In this document: positions 26,629 to 36,017 of the stretch, in pieces
How positions within the stretch are numbered: position 1 is the stretch's first letter
Layout: each line of letters starts with the position of its first letter
NCBI GenBank assembly: GCA_029260015.1
Contig: JAJDEB010000038.1
Coordinates: 1 to 64,000, forward strand
DNA: 64,000 nucleotides
Source of the DNA: Phycisphaerae bacterium
GTDB lineage: Bacteria > Planctomycetota > Phycisphaerae > UBA1845
Reading direction: 5' to 3'
Program-made: the position numbers and the translations under genes
Notes under the pieces: generated by a model
What the model was told of the DNA's origin: nothing
Database searches by the model: none
Seen by the model: only the letters and a program-made list of their open reading frames with translations

Positions 26629-27111
26629 TTAGTATGAAAGCCCTGACTTGCGGAGATGGACGTAGGGTTTCTGGTCGCCTGCGGTTTTCGTCGAACAGAC
26701 TTCGGCGACATAAACCAGATGGTCAGCCGCCTTCGCCGACGAACGGACTTCACACGACAGGCTCCCCGCCGCAGTCGCCAGTTCAACGCCCCACTCATTT
26801 TCGACGATTGCCAGACCTTGAAACGCCGGTTCACCGGGCCCAAACCCTGCTCCGAAATGCTTGAACATCGCTCCCGGATCTTCGCCCAGCAAATTAAGCA
26901 CAAAGCGTCCCGAATCCGCGATGATCGCCTGGATGGGTCGGCCTTCCTTAATCGAAACCGTCACATGAGGCGGATCGAACGAGGCTTGCTGTACCCAGGA
27001 GGCCAGCATCCCCGTCGCCGAATCGCCCTTCCCGGCGGTGATGATGCTGCAACCACTGGGAATCAATGCCAGCGCCTTGGCCAACGTAGTGTCATTTCCA
27101 GAATCGTTCAT
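26629..27111 (-). CDS. Flavin reductase-like domain protein
   Basis: This 160-residue protein belongs to the flavin reductase/flavoredoxin-like split-barrel FMN-binding family. Typical blocks are ALALIPSGCSIITAGKGD, GMLASWVQQASFDPPHVTVSI and RPIQAIIADSGRFVLNLLGED, where FMN contacts are expected. Members reduce flavins with NAD(P)H for partner oxygenases, or act as electron carriers. It lies 18 nt after msrB on the same strand, so the two are probably co-transcribed and may share a redox-repair role. The partner enzyme and substrate are not visible here. Confidence 0.85.
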   Translation of the reverse strand: MNDSGNDTTLAKALALIPSGCSIITAGKGDSATGMLASWVQQASFDPPHVTVSIKEGRPIQAIIADSGRFVLNLLGEDPGAMFKHFGAGFGPGEPAFQGLAIVENEWGVELATAAGSLSCEVRSSAKAADHLVYVAEVCSTKTAGDQKPYVHLRKSGLSY

Positions 27112-27129
27112 GGGTTCTCTTGGCTTTAA

Positions 27130-27534
27130 TCAGCCGACCGCTCCATCTTTGAAATCAAGCGACGCGGAATTAATGCAGTATCTCTGTCCGGTCGGGTTTG
27201 GTCCGTCTGGAAACAAATGCCCAAGATGCGCCTCGCATCGACCGCATCGAACCTCAATCCGCCGCATCCCAAAACTGTTGTCTTCGATTTCGGTCACCTT
27301 TGACTTGTCAACCGCATCCCAGAAACTTGGCCAACCGCTGCCCGACTCGAACTTGGTGTCGGACGAAAACAGATACTCACCGCAGCAGGCACACGCATAC
27401 ACACCGTCGCCCTTGTGGTCCCAGTACTTGCCGGTAAACGCCGCCTCGGTTCCGCCGCATCGCGTTACCTGATACTGCTCGGGGGTTAATTCCTTGCTCC
27501 ACTCGTCGTCCGATTTCTTCACGCGGTCTGACAT
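27130..27534 (-). CDS. msrB: Peptide-methionine (R)-S-oxide reductase
   Basis: This 134-residue, single-domain MsrB repairs the R-epimer of methionine sulfoxide in proteins. Two CxxC pairs (CACCGEY and RCGRCEAHLGH) bind the structural zinc. The catalytic Cys lies in RYCINSASL. GSGWPSFWD is the conserved substrate-pocket motif. An AGGAGG ribosome site lies just upstream of the ATG at 27534. It is a normal cysteine form, not a selenoprotein. The flavin reductase gene follows closely. Confidence 0.97.
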   Translation of the reverse strand: MSDRVKKSDDEWSKELTPEQYQVTRCGGTEAAFTGKYWDHKGDGVYACACCGEYLFSSDTKFESGSGWPSFWDAVDKSKVTEIEDNSFGMRRIEVRCGRCEAHLGHLFPDGPNPTGQRYCINSASLDFKDGAVG

Positions 27535-27570
27535 GCGATCCTCCTGACCTGTGCTACTCTTTGGCCCGTG

Positions 27571-29367
27571 CTACTCTTTGGCTTTGACTTCGGGGCGCTT
27601 GTCGATCCCCAATTCGACGAGTTGTTCGTCAGTCACATCGCCCGGGGCATTGGTCAATGGGCATGCCGCGCGCTGCGTCTTCGGAAACGCGATCACGTCA
27701 CGCAGCGAATCGCACTTGGCCATCATCATCACCCAGCGGTCGAAACCCATCGCGATACCACCGTGCGGTGGTGCGCCGTAACGCAGGGCGTCCATGAGGA
27801 ATTGGAATTTCTCCTGGGCTTCCTCATCGGAAATACCCAGCAACTTGAACACCTTGGATTGAATCTCGCGGCTATGGATTCGGATGCTACCACCAGCCAT
27901 CTCGATGCCGTTTAGCGTCAGATCGTAAGCCTTGGCGATGACTTTGCCCGGGTCTGTATCGAGCATGGGAATGTCCTCGTCCTTCGGCGCGGTGAACGGA
28001 TGGTGCAGGCTATAGAACCGCTTGTCCTCTTCGCTCCACTCGAACATCGGGAAGTCCACGACCCAGAGCATGTTCCACTCATCGTCGGGGATAAGATCAA
28101 GGATTTCGCCCAAACGCGAACGGACAAAATGCAGGTATTTGCAGACCTCGGCGTAGGTTCCGGGCATGAAGAAGATCGCATCTCCGACCTTCGCACCCGT
28201 CGCGGCGAGGAGTTCATCGCAAACCGGCTGAAGGAATTTCGCAACCCCGGTCGAAAGCTCGACACCCCCATCGCCCTGAATCACTTTGGTCACGGGCAGT
28301 CCGCCACCACCGACACCCTTGACCTCGTCGGCCAACCCATCGGTCACCTTGCGGGTCAGTTCACCGCCGCCAGGAGCGACGATGCATTTGACCATACCAC
28401 CTTTACCGATGGCGTCTTTGAAAATGCTGAAGTCAGTCTTGCCAGCCACCTCAGTAACGTCCTGCAATTCAAGCCCAAATCGCAGGTCGGGGCGGTCGAT
28501 ACCGAATCGGTCCATCGCCTCGTGGTATGACATTCGTGGGAACGGCGTGGGGATATCCAAGCCAATACCCTCTTTGAACATCGTCGCGACGGCGGCTTCT
28601 ACTGCTTCGAGCACGTCGTCCACTTGAACAAACGCCATCTCCAGATCGATCTGCGTGAATTCCGGCTGACGGTCTGCCCGCAGGTCTTCGTCGCGGAAGC
28701 AACGGACAATCTGACAATACCGATCGAAACCGGCCATCATAAATAGCTGCTTATATAGCTGCGGCGACTGCGGCAGCGCGAAGAATTTTCCAGGATATAC
28801 GCGCGACGGAACGAGATAGTCGCGGGCGCCTTCGGGTGTCGATTTGCCAAGGAACGGCGTCTCGATTTCGACAAAATCCTGAGCCGCAAAAGTATCGCGA
28901 GCCGCCTTCGCCAATCGATGGCGCAGACGCAGAATGTCCTGCATCTTTGGGCGACGCAAATCGAGCACGCGGTTTTTCAATCGGGCGTCTTCGCTGGCGT
29001 CGGTATCGTCTTCGACTGCAAACGGTGGCGTGTCGGACTTGCTGAGGACGTCCAGATCGTGTCCCTCAACTTCAATCTCACCGGTGGCTAACTTGGGGTT
29101 GACGTTATCGCCTCGAAGGATCACATTCCCTCGGACGGCAATGCAATCCTCGCGACGGACCGTGCCAGCCAGTTTGTGGGCGACCGGATCGGTCTGCGGG
29201 TTGAACTTGACCTGGGTGATTCCGGTATAGTCGCGAATGTCGATGAAGGCCATCCCGCCCAAATCGCGGTAATTGTGGGCCCATCCGACAAGGATGACAT
29301 CTTGGCCCACTTGGGATGCACGAAGCTCCCCGTTTTTATGCGTTCTCTTGTTATAAGGCACTGCCAC
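27571..29367 (-). CDS. aspS: Aspartyl-tRNA synthetase, bacterial type
   Basis: This 598-residue class II synthetase has an N-terminal OB-fold anticodon domain (VILVGWAHNYRDLGGMAFIDIRD). The catalytic core carries the class II motifs (FVEIETPFLGKSTPEGARDYLVPSR; RCFRDEDLRADRQPEFTQID; GIAMGFDRWVMM). A bacterial GAD insertion lies around DLRFGLELQDVTEVAG. The frame extends to 29580, but the GTG at 29367 has AGGAGG 7 nt upstream and gives the usual length. Whether it charges only tRNA-Asp, or also tRNA-Asn, cannot be told from this window. Confidence 0.96.
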   Translation of the reverse strand: MAVPYNKRTHKNGELRASQVGQDVILVGWAHNYRDLGGMAFIDIRDYTGITQVKFNPQTDPVAHKLAGTVRREDCIAVRGNVILRGDNVNPKLATGEIEVEGHDLDVLSKSDTPPFAVEDDTDASEDARLKNRVLDLRRPKMQDILRLRHRLAKAARDTFAAQDFVEIETPFLGKSTPEGARDYLVPSRVYPGKFFALPQSPQLYKQLFMMAGFDRYCQIVRCFRDEDLRADRQPEFTQIDLEMAFVQVDDVLEAVEAAVATMFKEGIGLDIPTPFPRMSYHEAMDRFGIDRPDLRFGLELQDVTEVAGKTDFSIFKDAIGKGGMVKCIVAPGGGELTRKVTDGLADEVKGVGGGGLPVTKVIQGDGGVELSTGVAKFLQPVCDELLAATGAKVGDAIFFMPGTYAEVCKYLHFVRSRLGEILDLIPDDEWNMLWVVDFPMFEWSEEDKRFYSLHHPFTAPKDEDIPMLDTDPGKVIAKAYDLTLNGIEMAGGSIRIHSREIQSKVFKLLGISDEEAQEKFQFLMDALRYGAPPHGGIAMGFDRWVMMMAKCDSLRDVIAFPKTQRAACPLTNAPGDVTDEQLVELGIDKRPEVKAKE

Positions 29368-29605
29368 GGTACTGCCTCCTCGCTGGTTTCTGACGGATAA
29401 GTCGCGTAGTTTTATGACTTTGCGATGTGAAAAGCAACGCCGCCAAGGGTACGGATTCGCGCTGGACGTGTGGAAATTTGCGATAACTTCAAGCACTTGC
29501 AGCCGAAACACGACCGAAACGCACCATCCGAGCCGAATAATCGTATAAACGTATGCTTCGAGGTCCTTTGCTGCTCCCATCTGACTCTCGAAAATAAGAC
29601 CTATA

Positions 29606-30349
29606 ATGACTCGGCGACATGATGCGTTCGCAAGTCATCATTACGCCAATTGGAACCGATGGGTAGAACATACGTCTAACCCAATAGCAACAGGTGATGC
29701 GTTGGAATCGCATGTAGCTGAAGGCCATTTTGAGGATGCGGTTCTGGTTCGCCGAGTGCAAGCCGGGGAGGTCCACGCCTTCAATGCGCTGGTTACCAAG
29801 TATCAGGACCGCGTGTTCAACACCTGCTGGCGAATTTGCAACGATCACGCGGATGCCGGAGAGCTCACGCAGGACGTATTCATGAAAGCGTATCAATCCA
29901 TCGGAAAGTTTCATGGCAAGAGCGCCTTTTACACCTGGGTGTTTCGGATAGCGGTCAACCAGTCGCTTTCATTCAGGCGCAAACAGGCTAAGCGTAAGAC
30001 CGTTTCGCTGGATGCCACAGACAACTCGCGCGACGGATCAGTTGCAAATTGGAAATCGAACCTTGCGTCTGATGCAGACGACGACCCTGCCGTCCACGCG
30101 TTGGAATCTGAGGGCGGAAAACTCGTGACCGAGGCCCTTGCGCAGCTTGATCCCGATCAGCAAGCCGTACTTGTGCTGCGCGACATTGAAGGCATGGACT
30201 ATCAAAACATTGCCGACATTCTTGAGGTGGCTGTCGGAACCGTGAAGTCAAGAATCTATCGCGGGCGAATGAGCCTGCGTGCATTGCTGAGCGATACTGT
30301 CGGACAACCTCAGCCGAACAAGAGTACAACGGAAGGAAACGTTATCTGA
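29606..30349 (+). CDS. ECF-type RNA polymerase sigma factor
   Basis: This sigma70-family factor of about 247 residues has region 2 (AFNALVTKYQDRVFNTCWRI, AGELTQDVFMKAYQSIGKFHGKSAFYTWVFRIAVN) and region 4 (LAQLDPDQQAVLVLRDIEGMDYQNIADILEVAVGTVKSRIYRGR). It lacks regions 1.1 and 3, as expected of ECF factors. The first 40 residues are poorly conserved and the true start may be internal, for example a TTG near 29701. It ends one base before the anti-sigma-like gene, so the two form a regulatory pair. The target regulon is unknown. Confidence 0.93.
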   Translation: MTRRHDAFASHHYANWNRWVEHTSNPIATGDALESHVAEGHFEDAVLVRRVQAGEVHAFNALVTKYQDRVFNTCWRICNDHADAGELTQDVFMKAYQSIGKFHGKSAFYTWVFRIAVNQSLSFRRKQAKRKTVSLDATDNSRDGSVANWKSNLASDADDDPAVHALESEGGKLVTEALAQLDPDQQAVLVLRDIEGMDYQNIADILEVAVGTVKSRIYRGRMSLRALLSDTVGQPQPNKSTTEGNVI

Positions 30350-30350
30350 C

Positions 30351-32180
30351 ATGACGCGTTCAGATGACAAAAAACCAAATCGTAACGCAGCCGAGCCTTT
30401 CGACGATGCTTTCGGCGAGATGCTTTGCGCATATCTCGATGATGAGTTATCAGCGGATCAACGCATTGCGGTCGAGGCACGACTTGAATCAGATCCGACT
30501 GCAAGGGCACAGCTTGATGCGCTATCGATAGCGGTTGGGGCGGTGCGCGAGCTTCCGCGTGGTTCCGCTCCGTCTTCGATCATTGAAAGCGTCTCCGCGC
30601 ATGCTGAGCGGGCTGAACTTCTGGGGAAGCCTGAAGAATCGGTCACGCTCGCGAGACATAAGCGGGGTCCGTTCCGATCGACGATGGCCCTTGCGGCGAT
30701 GCTCATGGTGGCCGTCAGCGCAAGCCTATATGTATCGTTGAAGAGTCAACAGAATAGCGCTATTACGCGCCAGACCGAACCTGCGAATGGACCGCTCGCA
30801 TCGAAGTCCGCTTCGCCGAGAGATTCAATGCTGGCGATGCGCGAAGACTCGAAGAACAGAGGACGCGAACTGTTCGATGAATCTGAGATGCAGATCGATG
30901 CGGACTCGGAAATTGGCGCGATGGCGAGTAAGGGGGCAACCGATGAGCGACTGGGCCTTCGTAAAGAATCTTCCAACATCGAGTCCGACGACATCGCTGG
31001 ACGAATTGTCATGGACGCATCGGAGTCGACACGAGGCCGAGCATCTGGCCCCGCAGCGCTGTCAACCGTAGAGCGCGAACTGGATGAAAAAAGAAACGTG
31101 AATGAACCCGTTTCAACCAAGGGTAAAAGCGAACGACAAGATGTCTCAGCATTGGGCCCGCTGTTTGCTGATGCCATTATACCGCAATCTGAACTTGTGC
31201 CAGACGACACCGAAACAACGGTCGTCTCCGATGCAGCGAACGCCCAGAAGCCTCCAGCAGCGCGACTGGCGAAACTTGATGCCGAGATGACATTTGAACA
31301 GAAGCTCGTTGCCGGTGCAGACGCAACGGCTGTTACCGATCATCCATTCATGAATGAACCATTGCAGCTTTCGGTATCCTTTGAAAATGATGAGGAACAA
31401 GCCATCGGCGAACAACAATTGCAGGCATTCTTGGGGCGAAACGGAATGCGGCCTATTGCTGCAAACGCCGAGTCATATGAGGAATTGAATGATCAGATTC
31501 CATCGGCGAAGGATTTCAACGAAGTCGCGCCCGAGAAGATCGACCTTGATGACGAAGCGTATTATATCGGTCTGTCGTCGCAGAATTACGCAAGTGTTGC
31601 GAATTCGCGTCAGTATCTCGTGCGAATCAATAGCGACCGACTTGGCGAAGTCGTCAATGACCTTTCGACCATCGGCGCGGAAGAAGTGCAAATGCGCGTC
31701 GGAAACGTTCGCTCTGAAAACCAGGACCAACTCTGGGAACTAGCCAGTCAAGTGGCTGGTGAAGTGATTGAACCGCCCGTGTCGGTCGCTAACAAATTGA
31801 TTCCGTCAGCCCGTACGCAACGGGCCAAGAAAAGCGAATCTCAAATTTCAGAAGGTGCAGAGTCATTCCCCGAAACCGGCCAGTGGATTCAGGCGCTGCA
31901 GGCTTATGGTCTGCTACCCAACGACGATGCAGAAGAAATGAGAATGGCTGGCAAGGATACTCTCGCCCGTGGCGGATTCAGTGGAGCAGGATCGGCAGGA
32001 GGCGTTAACTCATGGGTTGATGCATCAACGAACGCGGTTCCCACTGAATCAGCGCCGAACGAACAACCGATGCTCGAGAAACTGGCCCAGAAGCAACAAA
32101 CGCTTCTCACACTGGTGATTGAATTGGTGAACGATCACACTCCCGGAAAGAAGGAGCAACCCACTAAGATCAAACAGTGA
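30351..32180 (+). CDS. Putative membrane anti-sigma factor with large extracytoplasmic domain
   Basis: This 609-residue protein starts 1 nt after the sigma factor stop codon. Residues about 15-85 (MLCAYLDDELSADQRIAVEARL) match the N-terminal anti-sigma domain that holds ECF factors inactive. A single transmembrane helix (residues about 107-125, MALAAMLMVAVSASLYVSL) follows. The remaining 480 residues are acidic, low in Cys and largely without recognised domains, apart from a more structured stretch at about 415-475. At this length it is far larger than RseA-type anti-sigma factors (about 200 residues), so the outer domain may be the sensor. Function is inferred from the N-terminal motif, the TM and the gene order. 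Confidence 0.78.
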   Translation: MTRSDDKKPNRNAAEPFDDAFGEMLCAYLDDELSADQRIAVEARLESDPTARAQLDALSIAVGAVRELPRGSAPSSIIESVSAHAERAELLGKPEESVTLARHKRGPFRSTMALAAMLMVAVSASLYVSLKSQQNSAITRQTEPANGPLASKSASPRDSMLAMREDSKNRGRELFDESEMQIDADSEIGAMASKGATDERLGLRKESSNIESDDIAGRIVMDASESTRGRASGPAALSTVERELDEKRNVNEPVSTKGKSERQDVSALGPLFADAIIPQSELVPDDTETTVVSDAANAQKPPAARLAKLDAEMTFEQKLVAGADATAVTDHPFMNEPLQLSVSFENDEEQAIGEQQLQAFLGRNGMRPIAANAESYEELNDQIPSAKDFNEVAPEKIDLDDEAYYIGLSSQNYASVANSRQYLVRINSDRLGEVVNDLSTIGAEEVQMRVGNVRSENQDQLWELASQVAGEVIEPPVSVANKLIPSARTQRAKKSESQISEGAESFPETGQWIQALQAYGLLPNDDAEEMRMAGKDTLARGGFSGAGSAGGVNSWVDASTNAVPTESAPNEQPMLEKLAQKQQTLLTLVIELVNDHTPGKKEQPTKIKQ

Positions 32181-32226
32181 ATTCCGCGAAGTGCAACGTC
32201 AGGTTCAAATCAACTCAGCAGTCAAA

Positions 32227-32922
32227 CTACAGCTTACCAATTTTCTGATACACGATCAGGCTGTGTTCAAGCACATCTTCGCCGGCAGGTATCCCGTAGT
32301 CGCAGACATCGACAAGTTGGAGCTGGTGGTTTTCGGCTTCGACGATTCCCTGCTGCTGCTCCGAATCGGAAAGCCCCCGCGCTTTGAAGACGATCAGATG
32401 CCCACCCGTGTTCACATGTCGATGCGAAATCTGAATACAATTTTGAAGACTTCCGACGGCCTTAGCCGTCACCATGTCAAAACGTTGCCGAAATGATGGC
32501 TCACCCGCGCGATGTTGTTTCGCTTTTAGATTCTTGATGTCGAGATCGTTAGCCGCTTGTTGAACGAATCGCACCTTCTTGCCAGTCGAGTCGATCGCCG
32601 TAACTTGCCAACTCGGGCGCGCGATCGCCAGGGGAACAGCTGGAAGACCGGCGCCGGTGCCAATATCCAAAATCGACTTGATGGATAGATTACCCTCATC
32701 CGCCCACGCCACTGGTGCGAGCGAATCGGCATAGAGTCGCGTGGCGGCCATCACCGGATCGGTGATGCGCGTAAGATTGAACTGGCGATTGGTTTCGAGT
32801 ACGAGTTCGAAATGCTTGCCCATCAATTCGTACTGGGCTGGCGAAACTGCCAATTCCATACTCTTAGCGGCGGCAGACAGCGCACTTTGAAATGCCTCGA
32901 TGTCTACTGATTCTATATCCAT
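32227..32922 (-). CDS. rsmG: 16S rRNA (guanine527-N7)-methyltransferase
   Basis: This 231-residue protein is the RsmG/GidB family SAM-dependent methyltransferase that modifies G527 of 16S rRNA. The family's N-terminal helix (YELMGKHFELVLETNRQFNLTRIT) precedes the SAM site ILDIGTGAGLPAVPLAIARP. Further landmarks are the AIDSTGKKVRFV acidic loop and VTAKAVGSLQNC. The frame continues upstream, but the ATG at 32922, after GGGAAG, gives the standard length. It is convergent with the anti-sigma gene and lies downstream of a strong terminator on the same strand, so it has its own promoter or reads from the short gap. Confidence 0.95.
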   Translation of the reverse strand: MDIESVDIEAFQSALSAAAKSMELAVSPAQYELMGKHFELVLETNRQFNLTRITDPVMAATRLYADSLAPVAWADEGNLSIKSILDIGTGAGLPAVPLAIARPSWQVTAIDSTGKKVRFVQQAANDLDIKNLKAKQHRAGEPSFRQRFDMVTAKAVGSLQNCIQISHRHVNTGGHLIVFKARGLSDSEQQQGIVEAENHQLQLVDVCDYGIPAGEDVLEHSLIVYQKIGKL

Positions 32923-32980
32923 GCGAACTTCCCAGGCAATTTCCGAATCGTCAGCGCGCATTGTAGCCGGATCCGCCCAA

Positions 32981-33023
32981 TAAAAAATGCGTCGGATGAA
33001 GATCGTGTCTTCACCCGACGCAT
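32981..33023 (-). terminator. Strong rho-independent terminator of the beta-propeller gene
   Basis: On the minus strand, 33023-33015 pairs with 32995-32987 over 9 bp (ATGCGTCGG type). The stem continues inward, apart from one mismatch, for six more pairs to a 5-nt loop. Six Ts (TTTTTT) overlap and follow the stem. It starts about 33 nt after the stop of the beta-propeller lipoprotein gene and separates it from rsmG. Confidence 0.9.
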
Positions 33024-33056
33024 GGCTGGTTTGCTTTAGCAACGATTCTGGCGTTG

Positions 33057-35510
33057 CTACTCGGCGGCTGGCGCTGGGGCTGGAAGATCGATGACAACGT
33101 CATCTTCAAATCCGCCATCCGGTCCGTCAACGAATTCCGGGGCCGGAAAGTCCACCGACTTAACAACCTCTTCGACGTTGCTGACGGGGACGGCTTTAAT
33201 GCCTTCCGACGTCGTGGCGTAAAGGTAGTCACCGATGAATGCCCCACGCGTAAACGCCGAGCCATAATAGTACTGCCCTTCCGGTGCAGTGCTGACCCGA
33301 CCGAGTTGGTTGAACCCGCCTTCAGGCGTGACCTCGTAAACATACACGCCGTAGAAGAAATCGGTCGGAACTGGCGGCAGGTCGATAAAGTCTACCGGAA
33401 CTTCGTCATCATCGGTCGGTTCATCGCTTGGCGGATCTTCGCTAGCGACCGGGTTGGTTGCAACACCAAGATTGCTGGATGAAGTTCCCCCGCTACCAGT
33501 CGTTTCGCCCTCGCTGCCAGCCGAGCCTTGACCCTCGATTGGAAGATCGGAATCCGGGGTGTTATCGTCCGGCGCAGCATCGTCACCATCGCCTTCAAAT
33601 TCGGCGTCCCCAAAATCATCATCGCTTCCACCGGCTTCACCGTCGACGGCGAAATCGATGCCTTCGCTGAATGCATAAATCTCAACTGGGAACGCGAGCA
33701 GATCGCGCTGTTCAAAATACGTCAACGCCTTGGGATTGAAGAGCGCCTCAGAATATGCCCCACCGATTCCGATCGTCTCGGAGTGGGCCAGTTGCGGGTT
33801 TGCAAAATCAGTCACATCGAAAATCGAAAGGCGCACTCCGTCCGCTCGGACGAAACCAAATTCTTCGCTGGTATCACGGCCAATGGTCAACAGGTGATTC
33901 TCGCCCATCGGCGTGATGAACGTACTAAACCCTGGAACCTTCAACTCACCGACGACCTGCGGATTGCGTGGGTCGGAAAGGTCCAGCGTAAACAGCGGAT
34001 CGACCTGAACAAACGTCACGAGGAACCCACGATCGCCAAGAAAGCGAGCCGACTGAATGCTTTCGCCCGGTGCCAGACCTTCGACACTTCCGGCGACCGT
34101 CAATGCATCCTCGACTTGCTCGAGGACATAAACGTTGTTTTTTGATTCGCTCGTATTCTGGCCAACGCGGTTAAAACTCGGACCAACCGTGCTTGCGATA
34201 CGCAGAAAACTGTTGTGCTCGCTCATCGAGTATTGATTCAACACGCGGCCGGGAACCGACCCAGTCGCCGCCAACTCCGTGCCGCCCTCGACGACATCGA
34301 ACTTATAAATGTCCGTGGTTTCGCGGAGGTTGCCTTCAAAGTTGTAATCGGTGTTGGTTAGATACAGCGCCTCGGTGGACATGTATGCGTTGGCCGGGTA
34401 GCCCACGACGCTTTGCGACTGATAGTCAGTCGGCGCATCGACATCGAAGCTGACCACCGTCGTCAGACCCCATCCATCCTGATCAACCGGACGATAAAAG
34501 TCCGTCGGTTCAGCGACATCGGCATCGACAACATTAACGCCATCAACATCAATCTTAATGTTCGGGATGACATCACTGATCCCGCGATCCTTCGATTCAG
34601 CCGCATCGACAGACTCCGCAATCTGCGGCAGGAAATCCGGATAATGCACCATTACCAAATACAACCGATTGCCGATCATCCGCGACGTATTGACATTGCC
34701 ATCCAACTGCGTGCGCGAAAGAACCTGCGGATTCGCTCGATCGGCGACATCAATCACCGTTACTTGAACGCGCGGCTGATAGAAATAATCTGCCGCGATC
34801 AGTGCAGTCGGAATGGGTGCTGGACGACCCGGCGACACCGAAACTCCACCTCCACCGTCGGTGGGAAATACATCGACTGGGATAGCCTCGAATTCCGGCG
34901 TGGTGATCGCGACGACTTTGTCGCCAACGAGGTACATGTCAAATCCGTATCCGCGCAAATCCACCGATGAAACTTCTTCCATCGATTCGACCGGAGCGGC
35001 TTTGACGATGCGAAGGTTTCCGCGACTTAGAACGTAAAGATACTCTCCATCATTCTTGATGACGTCGGCTTCCTGAACGCCCTCTTCTTGTTCGGTGGTC
35101 GTCGAGAAGTCGCCGTCATTACGGCCAGCCGTATTGCTATCCTGGCCACTCGCATCTCCGCCTGATTCCGACGCGCCGAAATTGCCGTTGTCAGCGCCAC
35201 CGTCGGCAGTGGGCGCGGGTGCTGCGTCGGTATCGTCGCCGAACAGCGCCACATCTTCATCAATGAAAACACCGCCTCGATTCTGCGAGTTCTTCGATTG
35301 CTCGACAAAGTACTCGCCCAGTTCATCGGCGGATTCAAATCGGATCAGGCGCTTCGCTGCAGGCGTCTGATCGCCCCCACCGTCGCCGTCACCATCTTGT
35401 GTGCCAGGCCGACCGATGAGTGCCATCAGGTCAACTTCGCAACCGGCCAATCCGCCAGCCAATAAACCGAGTGCCAATGCTTTGGTTAATGCCCGTCTCT
35501 TGAATTGCAT
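33057..35510 (-). CDS. Secreted beta-propeller lipoprotein
   Basis: This 817-residue lipoprotein has a signal peptide ending in a lipobox (LLAGGLAGC). The ATG at 35510 has GGAG upstream. After an Asp/Gly-rich linker, the bulk matches the bacterial secreted beta-propeller family. Landmarks are VIKNDGEYLYVLSRGNLRIV, VQVTVIDVADRANPQVLSR, LDGNVNTSRMIGNRLYLV and LFTLDLSDPRNPQVVGEL. A second low-complexity linker (DDFGDAEFEGDGDD and on) interrupts the last blades before a final FYGVYVYEVTPEGGFNQLGR blade. No catalytic residues are identifiable; such propellers usually bind ligands or proteins at the cell surface. It is monocistronic, with a strong terminator. Confidence 0.85.
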   Translation of the reverse strand: MQFKRRALTKALALGLLAGGLAGCEVDLMALIGRPGTQDGDGDGGGDQTPAAKRLIRFESADELGEYFVEQSKNSQNRGGVFIDEDVALFGDDTDAAPAPTADGGADNGNFGASESGGDASGQDSNTAGRNDGDFSTTTEQEEGVQEADVIKNDGEYLYVLSRGNLRIVKAAPVESMEEVSSVDLRGYGFDMYLVGDKVVAITTPEFEAIPVDVFPTDGGGGVSVSPGRPAPIPTALIAADYFYQPRVQVTVIDVADRANPQVLSRTQLDGNVNTSRMIGNRLYLVMVHYPDFLPQIAESVDAAESKDRGISDVIPNIKIDVDGVNVVDADVAEPTDFYRPVDQDGWGLTTVVSFDVDAPTDYQSQSVVGYPANAYMSTEALYLTNTDYNFEGNLRETTDIYKFDVVEGGTELAATGSVPGRVLNQYSMSEHNSFLRIASTVGPSFNRVGQNTSESKNNVYVLEQVEDALTVAGSVEGLAPGESIQSARFLGDRGFLVTFVQVDPLFTLDLSDPRNPQVVGELKVPGFSTFITPMGENHLLTIGRDTSEEFGFVRADGVRLSIFDVTDFANPQLAHSETIGIGGAYSEALFNPKALTYFEQRDLLAFPVEIYAFSEGIDFAVDGEAGGSDDDFGDAEFEGDGDDAAPDDNTPDSDLPIEGQGSAGSEGETTGSGGTSSSNLGVATNPVASEDPPSDEPTDDDEVPVDFIDLPPVPTDFFYGVYVYEVTPEGGFNQLGRVSTAPEGQYYYGSAFTRGAFIGDYLYATTSEGIKAVPVSNVEEVVKSVDFPAPEFVDGPDGGFEDDVVIDLPAPAPAAE

Positions 35511-36017
35511 CAAATATTCTCCGCCTGTTTTCTTTGACCCGTTACTTTGGTCTATCCAATCCATTGGAACGCCAAAATCAAAATTTTATGCGATGTCTTT
35601 TTTGCGATGACTAATGATCGTCAGTTCTGACCCATTGAATGAAGCAGTCGTAATCCCCATCACAGCCCATCGCGACAAGTGAAGGCCCACGCGCCATCTT
35701 GCGGGTTGCGCCCCACTGTCATTCCCTGCGTTCCGCAGTCATTCCCGCGAAAGCGGGAATCCACGCCCTTCGCCCGTTCTGGACTCCCGCATGCGCGGGA
35801 GTGACGAAGCACAAACTGAACCATACGATCCGCCGACCGGTGATACACCGAATTATCGGCCTGCCCCGGTCACAGCCCGGTCAGCCAGGCACGATTCGGC
35901 ATGTCCGTCGCACCATGCCTTAATAATGAACCACCTATGTGGGCAGTCAACTTCCGCTCCGATTAAGTTTCGTGGCCTTGCAAAGTCGCCCTTTAACCGG
36001 TATTTGTGCCCCACATT
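35511..36017. other. Divergent intergenic region with a dispersed repeat
   Basis: The 507-nt gap lies between the divergent beta-propeller and proS genes. Its only recognisable element is the dispersed repeat at 35679-35812. Promoters for both genes are expected here, but none stands out. The frames across it are translations of the repeat. Confidence 0.5.
35679..35812. repeat. Dispersed palindromic repeat, copy 3 (long form)
   Basis: It has the same left flank as the copy at 26451 (GGCCCACGCGCCATCTTGCG) and the twin palindromes ATTCCCGCGAAAGCGGGAAT and CTCCCGCATGCGCGGGAG. The two palindromes are very close to those of copy 1. It contains an extra short insertion after the first ATTCCC. It lies upstream of proS, between divergent genes. 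Confidence 0.85.

Noticed and set aside
27130..27534. MsrB as a second selenoprotein, since some MsrB proteins contain Sec
   Set aside because: The catalytic position is an ordinary Cys codon (RYCINSAS) and no in-frame UGA is present.
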